NCBI GenBank assembly: GCA_040080965.1
Contig: JBEBHH010000003.1
Span: 62,001-126,000, forward strand
Direction of reading: 5' to 3'
Length of the DNA: 64,000 bases
DNA from: SHZI01 sp040080965
GTDB lineage: Bacteria; Pseudomonadota; Gammaproteobacteria; Steroidobacterales; GCA-2729495
Shown here: piece after piece, positions 49,483 to 58,476 of the stretch
Position numbering within the stretch: position 1 is the first letter of the stretch
Layout: each line of letters opens with the position of its first letter
The notes under the pieces: generated by a model
What the model was told of the DNA's origin: nothing
Databases searched by the model: none
What the model saw: the letters and a program-made list of their open reading frames with translations, nothing else
Position numbers and translations under genes: made by a program

Positions 49483-52044
49483 CTAGAGTCCGCCGAAGCG
49501 GTAGCTGGCACGAACTCCGACGACCAGCGGCGGCGGAAGGAAGGCGAAAATGACCTCGTCGCGCGGTTGCGCGCCGCTGCCGCCGTACATGCCATCGCGG
49601 AAATCCTGGTACCGCTGGGCCCAGCGGACCGTGTCGTCGTCGAACAGATTGTCTGCATAGAGTTGGACCGACCAGGCTTCCGCCTGGATGCCGACCTGGG
49701 CGTCTACGATGAAGTTCGCGTCGACGTAGGCGACGTTGATCTGGTCGCCCAGTGCGCGCTTGCTGTCGTACTGTCCCGTGACGTTCGCGAACCACTTAAG
49801 GCCTTCGGCCAGTGGGGCCGTGTAGTTGCCCTGCACGGTTGCAGAGTGTTCCGGCACGCCGATGATCGGGGCGCCGCTGCAATCTCCGGCCGCATTGCCA
49901 CAGATGGCCACGTCCTTCCGCGTGGGGATGCCGATGGATGATTCCTCATCCGCGTCCGTCAGGCCACGGATCTTCGTGTAGTCGAAATCCGTCCACTCGG
50001 CGTCCGTGTAGGCGTAGGCCAGTTCGAGCGTTAGTTCGTCGACCGGGTTCCACAGCAGGTCAAGTTCCAGCCCCTTGGTCTCGGCAGCACCGGCGTTGGC
50101 CACGCCGGCGGACGGGTAGTTGACCACCGGGCTCGAAATGGTGATGCCGACCTGCCGGTCAGTGTAGTCATTGAAGAAGAGCGCGCCGTTCGCCTGCAGC
50201 CTGCCATCAAGCCACTGGGTCTTGCCTCCAATTTCATACCCCCAGAGCTGCTCCTGGTCGATCCGCGCGAGCTGGGGCACGGCGAACTGGGCGGTGCCGA
50301 ATCCGGCCGGCTTGGTGCCCTTGGCGGCCGATGCATAGATAAGGACATCCGGCGTCAGCTTGTAGTCCACGGCGAAGCGGGGGTTCACGGTGTCTGAGGT
50401 CTGGTCGTCGGTGGCCGGCAGCGGGTACTGGACTTCCGGCCTGTTGAGGAAGTCCGCGTCGAGCGCGAGGAGCGCCTGGCCGACCCGGTCCGTGGTCGTA
50501 TTCGTGGACACGGTGATGTCATCCCGGATGTAGCGGGCTTCGGCAGTCACCCGCAGCTGATCCGTGATGTCGAAGCCGACCAGTGCGAAGAGCGAATAGC
50601 TGTCGGTGTCCCGGTGGGTCTCCTTGGGGACCGCGCCGAGCCGCGCCGAGTCCCGGTAGCTGCAGGCCGCGTCGAGTGGTTCTGTGGCCGGGCAGTAGGT
50701 CGGGAATGCCTCGGCGATATTCGGGGCATTCAGCCAGAAGAGGGAGCGGTCGTAGTTGTCGGTGCGGTCCCAGAACCCGGAAGCGCCGACCAGCCAGCGG
50801 CCCCGGTCCCAGCTGCTCGACTCAAGCGTGAATTCCTGTTCGATGTAGCGTGTGTCGGTGCTGTCCAGGTAGTCATTGTCCAGGGAACCGTAGGAGCTGG
50901 CTCCGGACCGGACGAATGGCGTGCCAAGGCCGTCCTGGAAGTCGACGTCCTCGTGGAGGAATGCATCGTTGGTCAGCAGGCTGGTCTGCGACTTGAATAT
51001 CACCGTGTCGCCGGTCCAGTCGACCTTGACGTAGGCGAGCCAGGTATTGTCCGAGCTGCCGAGAAACGGCCCGTCATTGCGCTGGGAGCGCGACAACGCG
51101 ACGTCATTCTCGTCCACGCCGCCGACCGTGCCGAGCCACTGGCCGAAATCCATCACGAGGTTGTCGGTGAAATCCGGCGTAGTGCCGGGCGGCAGCGCCA
51201 CACCGTTCTTGTAGTAGGTATTGGTGGGGGCCACCTTGGCGACGGCTCGTGGATCGGTTTCGTTCTCCGAGTAACTGACACTGGCATTCACATTGACGGA
51301 ATCGGTTGGTATCCAGAGCGCGGCCAGGCGCAGGCCGTTGCTGGTCCCGCCGCCCAGCCCGACGTTGGCCACTGGGTCGGTGGGATTGTGGTTCTCGTAG
51401 TAGCCGTCGCTCTCGTAGGTGCCCGCGTTCAGGCTGAGGGCGAGCTTGTCCGCGATGACGGGGCCCGAAATTGAGCCTCTGACATCATAGATTGCGTAGT
51501 TTGCGGCGACGTCGCCCGACGTGTTGATCACAAGACCGTCCATGGACGGCTTCTTGGTGATGTAGTTGATGGCTCCGGCAAACGCATTGCGGCCGTAGAG
51601 CGCGGACTGGGGCCCCTTGACGACCTCGACACGCTCGAGATCCAGGAGGCGGGAGTTAAGCAAGGAGGATCCGCCGCCGGAGGTCACGTTCTCCCCCGAA
51701 ACGTCCACGCCATCCACAAGGATGGCCACGCTGGTGCGGCCCCTGGAGCTGTTGATGCCCCGGATCGAGATGCGGGTGTCCGCCGCCGAGAACGCCTGGT
51801 CGAACTGGACGCCCGGGATCAGGGCCAGGACATCTGCCGTCGAGTCCAGGCCCAGCTTCGCAATGGTATTGGCATCGAATGCCGCGACGGACAGGGGGAT
51901 GTCCTGAAGGTTCTCTTCCTTCTTCCGGCTCGTGACCATGATCTCCTCGATCTGGGCCGAAGCGGCCATCGGTGCCAGCGTAGCTGGAATGCCAATACCC
52001 ACAACGCCTGCTGCTACCAGATAAGCAGTACCCCGAAACGTCAT
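49483..52044 (-). CDS. TonB-dependent receptor (MVTSRKKEE class)
   Basis: An 853-residue TonB-dependent receptor. A signal peptide (cleavage near ASAQ) is followed by EIMVTSRKKEENLQDIPLSV, the N-terminal pattern of a receptor class abundant in sphingomonads and Steroidobacter-type bacteria and usually annotated for siderophores or large organic molecules. The plug has IRGINSSRG and GRNAFAGAINYITKKP. The barrel ends in VRASYRFGG. The ligand cannot be inferred. The ATG was chosen because the preceding region codes for the end of the upstream PKD gene. It lies 41 bp after that gene, so the two may be co-transcribed. Confidence 0.93.
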   Translation of the reverse strand: MTFRGTAYLVAAGVVGIGIPATLAPMAASAQIEEIMVTSRKKEENLQDIPLSVAAFDANTIAKLGLDSTADVLALIPGVQFDQAFSAADTRISIRGINSSRGRTSVAILVDGVDVSGENVTSGGGSSLLNSRLLDLERVEVVKGPQSALYGRNAFAGAINYITKKPSMDGLVINTSGDVAANYAIYDVRGSISGPVIADKLALSLNAGTYESDGYYENHNPTDPVANVGLGGGTSNGLRLAALWIPTDSVNVNASVSYSENETDPRAVAKVAPTNTYYKNGVALPPGTTPDFTDNLVMDFGQWLGTVGGVDENDVALSRSQRNDGPFLGSSDNTWLAYVKVDWTGDTVIFKSQTSLLTNDAFLHEDVDFQDGLGTPFVRSGASSYGSLDNDYLDSTDTRYIEQEFTLESSSWDRGRWLVGASGFWDRTDNYDRSLFWLNAPNIAEAFPTYCPATEPLDAACSYRDSARLGAVPKETHRDTDSYSLFALVGFDITDQLRVTAEARYIRDDITVSTNTTTDRVGQALLALDADFLNRPEVQYPLPATDDQTSDTVNPRFAVDYKLTPDVLIYASAAKGTKPAGFGTAQFAVPQLARIDQEQLWGYEIGGKTQWLDGRLQANGALFFNDYTDRQVGITISSPVVNYPSAGVANAGAAETKGLELDLLWNPVDELTLELAYAYTDAEWTDFDYTKIRGLTDADEESSIGIPTRKDVAICGNAAGDCSGAPIIGVPEHSATVQGNYTAPLAEGLKWFANVTGQYDSKRALGDQINVAYVDANFIVDAQVGIQAEAWSVQLYADNLFDDDTVRWAQRYQDFRDGMYGGSGAQPRDEVIFAFLPPPLVVGVRASYRFGGL

Positions 52045-52085
52045 CGTCTTGCCCCTGCGTTGGTGGTTGGTGAACAGCACGTCGA

Positions 52086-53267
52086 TCACGCCGGGTGGCG
52101 GCGCCGGGCAGACTTCAACTTTCGCCATTGGCGGCGCCATGCCGCGCTGGCCGAGGCCAGCAGCCCACCTCCGAGCAGGGCGCCCGCCAGGGGGAATGAC
52201 TTTGCAACCGTGACAACGACCTGGTCCGTGGTTGCCAGGGTGCCGTTGCTCACCGTGAGCTGGATCGTGTAGGTGCCGAGCTGATCGATCGCCGTGACGT
52301 CGAACGTCGGTGTGGCGGTGCTCGCCCCGACGAGGGCGGCCGCATTCGCCGGCGGATCGCCCGACGTGGGCTGGAAGGACAGTATTTCCCAGGTGTAGGC
52401 GAGCGCGAGGCTGGAAGGATCGCTGCTGCCCGTGCCGTCCAGTGTCACGGTGGTGCCGGCCACCACGAAGGTCACGTCCTGGTCATCTCCTGCGTCGGCA
52501 ACTGGCGCGGCAATGCTGGCGACAGTCACGGACACCTGGTCCGAGGCGCTGAGAGTTCCGTTGTTGACCGTCAGGCGCAGCGTGTATGCACCCAGTTGAT
52601 CGGCAGCGTTAACGGCGAACGACGGATTCGCCGTGTTCGGGTTCACGAGCACGACGCTGCTCGCGGGCGGGTTCCCTGAGGAGGGCACGAAGCCCAGGAT
52701 TTCCCAGGCATAGGTCAGCGGCAGGCTCGAGGGGTCGGAACTGGCACTGCCATTCAGCTGCACGGTCACGCCGGGCGCGGCGAAGCTGACTCCCTGGTCG
52801 GGGCCTGCATTGGCTACCGGGGGCGGGACGCCGGCGGTGACGGTGACGGTGTCGGTACCGGTGCTGTCCGGAAAACCGTCGGCGGCGGTAAGACGGATGA
52901 CGTAGGACCCCGGGACGTCGGGCGTGAACGTCGGGCTGGCCGTTCCCGCCCCCGTCAGGGTTGCGCCTGATCCCGCCGGGCGGGTGTCGAACTCCCAGGA
53001 GTAGGAGAAGCCGTCGCCGTCCGGGTCCGTCGTGCCGGTGCCGTTCAGGGCCACCGGGCCCTGCGTGAACACCGTCTGGTCCGGGCCGGCATTGGCCACG
53101 GGAGCACTGTTGTCGAGGTTCGTTTCTGGCGGACTGGACCCGCCGTCGACGCAGCCATGGATCAGGCCCAGCGAGGCCAGGATGGCGCCGAACCTGACCC
53201 GGCGCCACGGGTTCCCCGAGGCCTGCGCCTGCGTCCGACCGGTTGCTGGAAGGGTTTCAGTGATCAT
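52086..53267 (-). CDS. PKD-repeat lipoprotein with C-terminal membrane helix and basic tail
   Basis: A protein of about 393 residues with a lipobox-like GLIHGC at the N-terminus, then three PKD-like beta-sandwich repeats (each containing AxAGxDQ and ending in TVTV or VTVA). The C-terminal tail consists of a hydrophobic segment (AGALLGGGLLASA) and a run of Arg and Lys (WRRQWRKLKSARRR). The tail looks like a sorting signal but lacks PEP or VPxP, so processing is uncertain. A surface adhesin or glycan-binding role is typical of PKD proteins. The ATG start has GGAA nine bases before; an upstream TTG (53282) is possible. It is followed by a TonB receptor gene. Confidence 0.8.
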   Translation of the reverse strand: MITETLPATGRTQAQASGNPWRRVRFGAILASLGLIHGCVDGGSSPPETNLDNSAPVANAGPDQTVFTQGPVALNGTGTTDPDGDGFSYSWEFDTRPAGSGATLTGAGTASPTFTPDVPGSYVIRLTAADGFPDSTGTDTVTVTAGVPPPVANAGPDQGVSFAAPGVTVQLNGSASSDPSSLPLTYAWEILGFVPSSGNPPASSVVLVNPNTANPSFAVNAADQLGAYTLRLTVNNGTLSASDQVSVTVASIAAPVADAGDDQDVTFVVAGTTVTLDGTGSSDPSSLALAYTWEILSFQPTSGDPPANAAALVGASTATPTFDVTAIDQLGTYTIQLTVSNGTLATTDQVVVTVAKSFPLAGALLGGGLLASASAAWRRQWRKLKSARRRHPA

Positions 53268-53407
53268 TCTTTTTCGTTCCAAAGGAATTCAAACGGATTC
53301 CTGCTGCGGAGCAAACAAGGCGCGTACGGCCGCCTGCGCCGGTTGCCCGCGACGGCACCAAACGGACTAGTATTGGCTGGCGTATGCCCGCGAATCAGAT
53401 CGGGTCA

Positions 53408-53457
53408 GCGGCACCGGGAGCCCTGGAGGATAGAGTGGGCAGTTCCCCCGGTGCCGC
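53408..53457. repeat. Inverted repeat with GAGGATAG in the loop
   Basis: Eleven-base arms GCGGCACCGGG and CCCGGTGCCGC enclose an inner GCCC/GGGC stem, and the loop TGGAGGATAGAGT contains the octamer GAGGATAG. The same octamer lies in the conserved core of the three leaders at 58254, 60294 and 61993, so this may be a related RNA element on the plus strand, although no gene follows it there. Confidence 0.55.
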
Positions 53458-53518
53458 ATTCCCTTTCTGTCCAACCGATCGCGATCAGGTCCGACCACTG
53501 TCGATGGGCATACTTCGA

Positions 53519-53562
53519 CCGGCGTGCCGGGCAGGAATGTTCCCCTCCTCCCGGCACGCCGG
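53519..53562. repeat. Perfect 13-base inverted repeat
   Basis: Arms CCGGCGTGCCGGG and CCCGGCACGCCGG are separated by 18 bases. It lies just beyond the stop of the minus-strand membrane-protein gene, where it could act as a transcription barrier, but no T-run follows on either strand. Confidence 0.6.
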
Positions 53563-53579
53563 CTCAAACTTCACGACCC

Positions 53580-54476
53580 TCACGCCATGCTGGCCTCAGC
53601 GGTTGTTCCCCCGGCCAGTTGAGGCGTACGAAAGACGGCCACGCCCGCCGCTGCGAATACCAGCAGCACGCAGGTCATGAGCAGGCTGTATTCGACGGGC
53701 TTCACCCAGACTTCCGGGTACAGGCCCCAGCGCGAGAATCCCTCGATGGGCAGCCAGAGGATGTTTCCCGTGGGGATGGCGTAGCGAAATGCCGCGCCGG
53801 CGCCGCGGATCTTCACCAGCTTGCCCACCAGGTAGAGTCCCCAGCCCACGAAGCCCACCGTGATCACCATGGCGGCGGTCGAGTCGTAGCGGATGAGGCG
53901 CGGGTCGTTGATGGTGATCGCGCACAGGTAGATGAACCAGATCAGGAACACGGTCTCGATCGCCGTGGTGCGTGAGTGCTGCCGCTGGTAGCCGGGCGTC
54001 ATGCGGCCCGGCCGCAGCCTGAAGTTGCGGTGAAACCACATGAACATCCGGCAGCGGGTGTCCTTGTTGGCGCCGAAGAAGATCAGCAGGACGATGACGA
54101 TCAGGGACGTCGCCTGGATCATGAGCAGCCCGGGCATGAGGATCGGGATGCCGTTGTCGGTGACCGGCTCGAGCTTCAGCCATTCACCGAAGTAGTGCCA
54201 CGTCCACTCGAAGAAGCCGCACCAGATCAGGTTGCCGCCCAGGTAACCCAGCAGCGTGGCCTGGTTCTCCGGGCGGCTGAGCCCGGCCCAGACCAGGCAG
54301 ATGCCGGCCACGCCCAGCGTCATGGAAATGGCGGTGTCGAGTACGGCGTTGCCCGCCGTCATCTGCGATTGCAACACGACCAGCGTGTGGCCGAGGGCCA
54401 GCCCGCAAAACACGGTGAGCAGGCACAGCAGGGCGCTGACTGCGGGCTTTTCGACATCCAGGGCAAGGCGGCGCAT
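53580..54476 (-). CDS. Multi-pass membrane protein of unknown function
   Basis: A 298-residue integral membrane protein with about seven or eight hydrophobic helices and aromatic-rich segments (WCGFFEWTWHYFGEWL). Between helices there is a basic loop (FHRNFRLRPGRMTPGYQRQ) that probably faces the cytoplasm. I do not recognise a family. The protein is encoded divergently from a membrane LytTR regulator with about 180 bp between the starts, so it could be a target or partner of that regulator. Confidence 0.7.
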   Translation of the reverse strand: MRRLALDVEKPAVSALLCLLTVFCGLALGHTLVVLQSQMTAGNAVLDTAISMTLGVAGICLVWAGLSRPENQATLLGYLGGNLIWCGFFEWTWHYFGEWLKLEPVTDNGIPILMPGLLMIQATSLIVIVLLIFFGANKDTRCRMFMWFHRNFRLRPGRMTPGYQRQHSRTTAIETVFLIWFIYLCAITINDPRLIRYDSTAAMVITVGFVGWGLYLVGKLVKIRGAGAAFRYAIPTGNILWLPIEGFSRWGLYPEVWVKPVEYSLLMTCVLLVFAAAGVAVFRTPQLAGGTTAEASMA

Positions 54477-54658
54477 GGGGATTATGTTCTGTTTCGGTAC
54501 CGGGAGATTTCGCTTCAGCAGCGGCCATGAAAGCGACCGGCCCCGGGGCTGGCAATGGGCTGTGACCGGGAAGTTCCCGGACCGGCTGGAAAATTCCCCG
54601 ATGGGGCTTCGGGATGCACGAAATGGACCTCATGTAGCGTCAGTGCTAAGGTGAATTT

Positions 54659-55666
54659 GTGGTTGTAAATAGCGACATAGCGGTTGCCGCAGAAGACCCG
54701 AGCGTTCCGCCGTCGAAGGCGCCTCGCGGGCGCTGGTTGCCGTTCCGGAGCTGGGACTGGCGTTACTTCCTGTTCTACTTGGGCATTCCCGCCGTCGTTG
54801 CCACCTACGCTGCCCTCAACAACTGGACGATCCTGCAGCTGTCGGGCTACCAGACGACGCTCGCGTTTTACGCCGGGCACGCCTTCGTGCCCTGGTGGAC
54901 CAGTGCCATCGTCACCTACCTCTGCATGCGCCTGCTAAAGCCCTGGCAGCCCCCCCAGCTGGTCATTCTTGCGGTGGGCAGTTTCTTCGCCTGCCTTATT
55001 GTCCTGCCCTACTCGAACTGGCTCACTGAGTACTTCGCGGTGGGCTGGGTCAGCGGTGACTCCGATGGGACTCTTTCCAGCGCGCACATCTACAACCAGT
55101 TTGGCTTCTGGACTTTCACTGCGCGGGCGTCGGTCATCTGGATCCTGGCGAACGTGGCGTTTGACCGATTCCTGGGGCTGCCGCGGTACCGCTACGTAGC
55201 TGCGGCGCCCGCGCCGATAGTGCCGGCACTGGCTTCAGCTGACTTGTCCGTGGCAGCCACGCCAGCGGCGGCCAGGGTGGGCGCCGCGTTCGCGCCGGAA
55301 GCCAGGCAGCCTTCCCATGAGGAGGCACTGCGTTTCCTGCAGCGCCTGCCCGCAACGGTATCCCCGGACGAAGTCATTGCCCTGAAGGCCGAGCAGCACT
55401 ACATCAAGGTTTACACCTCCGACCGGTCGTTCATGACCCTATTCCGCTTCAGCGACGCGGTAGCCGAGATGGACCCGAGCGCGGGGCAGCAGGTTCACCG
55501 TTCCTACTGGGTGCGTTCGTCCGCCATCCGTGCTGTCAGGCGCGAAGGGGGCAAGTACTCGGTAGAGCTCGTCAGCGGGCTGCTGGCGCCCATCAGCGAG
55601 GCCAATCGTGGCCTGATTCGCGAACTCGCCAAGGCTCGCAACATCCCCATTCTCCCGCCGCTCTGA
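54659..55666 (+). CDS. Membrane-bound LytTR-type transcriptional regulator
   Basis: A 335-residue regulator with an N-terminal membrane part of four helices (about residues 35-185) and a C-terminal LytTR DNA-binding domain (about 225-335; EVIALKAEQHYIKVYTSD, FRFSDAVAEM, VHRSYWVRSSAI). There is no receiver domain, so the signal is likely sensed in or at the membrane. LytTR proteins control extracellular polymer and surface-protein genes. The GTG start has AAGG seven bases upstream. It precedes the exosortase-associated TPR lipoprotein by about 80 bp. Confidence 0.88.
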   Translation: MVVNSDIAVAAEDPSVPPSKAPRGRWLPFRSWDWRYFLFYLGIPAVVATYAALNNWTILQLSGYQTTLAFYAGHAFVPWWTSAIVTYLCMRLLKPWQPPQLVILAVGSFFACLIVLPYSNWLTEYFAVGWVSGDSDGTLSSAHIYNQFGFWTFTARASVIWILANVAFDRFLGLPRYRYVAAAPAPIVPALASADLSVAATPAAARVGAAFAPEARQPSHEEALRFLQRLPATVSPDEVIALKAEQHYIKVYTSDRSFMTLFRFSDAVAEMDPSAGQQVHRSYWVRSSAIRAVRREGGKYSVELVSGLLAPISEANRGLIRELAKARNIPILPPL

Positions 55667-55748
55667 GCGCGGTCACGTAGCAATGTCCCCGCCGCGGGAC
55701 TAACATCGCGCCCCGCAACAGGGGCCAGGCGCCCCGGGGACTGGCGCT

Positions 55749-58172
55749 GTGATAGTCAGAAACGTTCGGCCGCATCGACCGGCAGCGCTGTTGCTGGCCC
55801 TGGCTGCGCTGCTAGCGGGCTGCAGTTCCCCGGAGGAGAAAGCCGCTGGCCACCTCCAGAGCGCGCGGCAATTCTACGAAGCCGGGGACCTGGTGCACGC
55901 CAGGATCGAACTTCGTAACAGCCTGCAGATCGACCCCAGGAGCGCCAGGGCGCTGTACCTGATGGCCCTGATCAACGAACGGGACGAGGACTACCCGGCG
56001 GTCCTCGGCAACCTTCAGATGGCAGTCGAAGCCGATCCGAAGTACGTGGATGCGCGGGTCAAGCTCGGCAACTACTACGCCGTTGGCCGCAAGGTTGCCG
56101 AGACGCGTGCGCAGGCCGACGCGGCAATGGCGCTTGCGCCGAACAGCCCGTCAGTCCGACTGCTGAATGCCTGGGCCTTCTATGTCGCCGGTGAGCGGGA
56201 CAAGGCGCTGGACGAGGCCCGCAACGCGCTCCGGCTCGATCCGAAGCGCCGCGATGGCGTCACCCTGGTGGCCAGCTTGTACGCCGAGGAGGGCCGCTTT
56301 GACGACGCTCTCGCGGCGATCGAACAGGGAATTGGCAACCTGGACAAGGCCGACGCCGAGAACCTGAGGCGTGTGCGCGTCACGCTGCTGCTCCAGGCGG
56401 GCGAGCCGGGGCAGGCCGAGAAGGAACTCAGGCTGCTTGCGGACTCGTATCCCGCGTCGACGGCGTATGACGTCGCGCTGGCGCGGCTGTTCGTATCCCA
56501 GAACCGGATTGCCGAGGCTGAGGATCGCATCAGGTCGCTGATTGCCCGGGACCCGGACAACGCGGCGTGGCGGGTGCAGCTGGCCGGGCTGCTGTCCAGC
56601 CAGAGCAAGGCGGGCGACGCGGAGGCCAGCCTGCAGCAGGCGATTGCGGAGAACCCGGAATCCCGCGAGCTGCGCTTCGCCCTGGCCGGATTCTACGAAA
56701 CCAACCAGCGCCCGGCCGATGCCCTGAAAGTCTATGAGTCCATCGCTGCGGCGGCGTCCGGGACCGATGAGTCCCTCGCGGCCCGCAACCGGATCGTCGC
56801 GCTCATGGCTGATAGCGATGAACCAGAGGCCAGGGCTCTCCTGAAGCAGATACTGGCGGATGCGCCCACCAACGTGGATGCCCTGATCTTTCGTGCCGCC
56901 TTCAGCCTGCAGGACAACAGGCCCGGCGAAGCCGTCGCGGATCTCCGCTCGGCGCTCGCAAGGCAGCCGGACTCCCAGCGCGCGCTCTTGTTGCTCGCCC
57001 GGACCTACGTGGGCAGCGGCGAGGCGGCGCTCGCCGAGGACACCTACCGAAGGCTGCTGGCGCTCAATCCCTCCAGTGCCCCGGCCCGCCGCGAGCTCGC
57101 CGCCGTCGTCGGCGGCCGCGGTGACCTCAAGGAAGCAGAAAAGCTCCTGCGCGAGGCGCTGCAGCTGTCTCCCGACGACGAAGCCTCGTCCGGCGACCTC
57201 GTGGCCGCACTCATGACCCAGGGAGATCTCAAGGGCGCCGAGGCCGAGGCGCGGCGAATGGTCGATCTTGGCCCGGGATCCGCCCTGGCGAACTACCAGC
57301 TCGGTGTTGCCCTGGAGCTCCAGAAAAATGAAAACCAGGCCATTGCGGCCTACAAGCAGGCCCTGGAGGAGAGCCCATCGGCCGATCAGCCCCTGACCGA
57401 CCTGATCCTGCTGCTGACCCGCACCGGAAAACTCGCCGAGGCCGGGGCCTATCTGGATGAGCACCTCAAGTCCAATCCCGGTCATCTGACGGCGCAAATC
57501 CTGCGCGCAATGGTCTACCGGGATAGCGGCCAGCCCGACGTTGCGCGCCAGCAGCTCCGGACTATTGTTGCCGCACGGCCTGATGCCGTGGGGGCGTACA
57601 TCACGCTGGCCAGCCTCTATCCCCCGGAGTCGGGCGAACGCCTTGCGGTGCTGGTCGAAGCCCACGACCGCAATCCGGCTGACCCGCAAATCGGCCTTGC
57701 CCTCGGTTCAGCGCAGGAGAGGCGTCGGGCCTACGAAGCGGCCATCCGCGTGTACGACGAGGTGCTCCAGGCCGGCGTCAGCAACGACTTCATCGTGAAC
57801 AACCTCTGCGTCCTCCTGCTCGATACCCGGTCCGACAAGGCCAGTCATGAACGCGCATTGAAGCTCGCATCAAGGTTCGCGGAGGGCGAGAGGCACCCGT
57901 TCAACCTGGGCGTGCTCGGGTGGGCGAACTACCGCAACGGCGAATACCGTGAAGCAGTGCGGTTTCTCGAACGCGCCGTCGCGGCCAGTCCACGGCAGAG
58001 TCCCCAGCTGCGCTACTACCTGGGCATGGCCTATCTCAAGTCAGGCAACGTCGCTGGCGCGCGACAGGAATTGCAGCAGGCCGTCGATTCAGCGGCGTCC
58101 ACCGGAACGTTGTTTACCGGCCTGGAGGAGGCCCGGTCGACGTTGAAGTCCCTGCCGTTGCGACAGGGCTGA
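55749..58172 (+). CDS. TPR-repeat lipoprotein of the PEP-CTERM/exopolysaccharide type (PrsT-like)
   Basis: An 807-residue lipoprotein (lipobox LLAGCS) built almost entirely of TPR units, about twenty (e.g. AEEDTYRRLLALNPSS-like units, AIAAYKQALEESP, AVRFLERAVAASP). Size, lipobox and repeat style match the TPR lipoproteins encoded with exosortase and PEP-CTERM systems (PrsT). It probably holds partners of surface polysaccharide export in the periplasm. The start is GTG. It is followed by four sorting-signal or related secreted protein genes, in keeping with that role; exosortase itself is outside the window. Confidence 0.8.
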   Translation: MIVRNVRPHRPAALLLALAALLAGCSSPEEKAAGHLQSARQFYEAGDLVHARIELRNSLQIDPRSARALYLMALINERDEDYPAVLGNLQMAVEADPKYVDARVKLGNYYAVGRKVAETRAQADAAMALAPNSPSVRLLNAWAFYVAGERDKALDEARNALRLDPKRRDGVTLVASLYAEEGRFDDALAAIEQGIGNLDKADAENLRRVRVTLLLQAGEPGQAEKELRLLADSYPASTAYDVALARLFVSQNRIAEAEDRIRSLIARDPDNAAWRVQLAGLLSSQSKAGDAEASLQQAIAENPESRELRFALAGFYETNQRPADALKVYESIAAAASGTDESLAARNRIVALMADSDEPEARALLKQILADAPTNVDALIFRAAFSLQDNRPGEAVADLRSALARQPDSQRALLLLARTYVGSGEAALAEDTYRRLLALNPSSAPARRELAAVVGGRGDLKEAEKLLREALQLSPDDEASSGDLVAALMTQGDLKGAEAEARRMVDLGPGSALANYQLGVALELQKNENQAIAAYKQALEESPSADQPLTDLILLLTRTGKLAEAGAYLDEHLKSNPGHLTAQILRAMVYRDSGQPDVARQQLRTIVAARPDAVGAYITLASLYPPESGERLAVLVEAHDRNPADPQIGLALGSAQERRRAYEAAIRVYDEVLQAGVSNDFIVNNLCVLLLDTRSDKASHERALKLASRFAEGERHPFNLGVLGWANYRNGEYREAVRFLERAVAASPRQSPQLRYYLGMAYLKSGNVAGARQELQQAVDSAASTGTLFTGLEEARSTLKSLPLRQG

Positions 58173-58253
58173 AGCGCCGGCCAGGTACGCAGCCAGGCGT
58201 AACGACCATCGCGCTTATGTCGAAAGAGCTTCCCCACGACCGGGAAGTGTGGG

Positions 58254-58476
58254 TATATTCGCGCCGTCTGACCCATAGCGAGAAAAACCGAATCGGGTAA
58301 CACCGGGGTTCGGCAGGCCACGGATCTGCTCTCAGGCTGAGGATAGCCAGAGTGGGGAGCACGAAGATCATGATCCGGGGCCATTACTCGGGGTAAGGCC
58401 GATGTGCCTTCGGTTGTCGCTGATTTGCGACCGGAGGCGCGTGGGGAAATCAGCCATACACACTCTGGAGTACAAA
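58254..58476 (+). promoter_or_regulatory. Leader A: TATATT box and structured 5' leader
   Basis: A TATATT box at 58254-58259 is followed 70 bases later by the core block 58324-58346 (GATCTGCTCTC, then AGGCTGAGGATAGCC) and then GTGGGGAGC, with GATCATGATCCGGGG farther on. Leaders B and C have the same layout. The segment CTC-A-GGC / GCC-A-GAG can form a hairpin with TGAGGATA in the loop. The leader is about 200 bases long, far beyond what translation needs. Confidence 0.6.

Larger units (their letters stand above)
53268..53579. other. 312-bp gene-free region with two strong hairpins
   Basis: No convincing gene is present. The region lies upstream of the PKD gene and downstream of a membrane-protein gene, both on the minus strand. 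It contains two large perfect inverted repeats, described in the next two entries. The PKD gene promoter must also be here, but no clear -35/-10 pair was identified. Confidence 0.5.

Noticed and set aside
53384..53680. Possible small gene in the gene-free region before the membrane-protein gene
   Set aside because: Its translation has no motif, crosses two perfect inverted repeats and runs antisense into the next gene.
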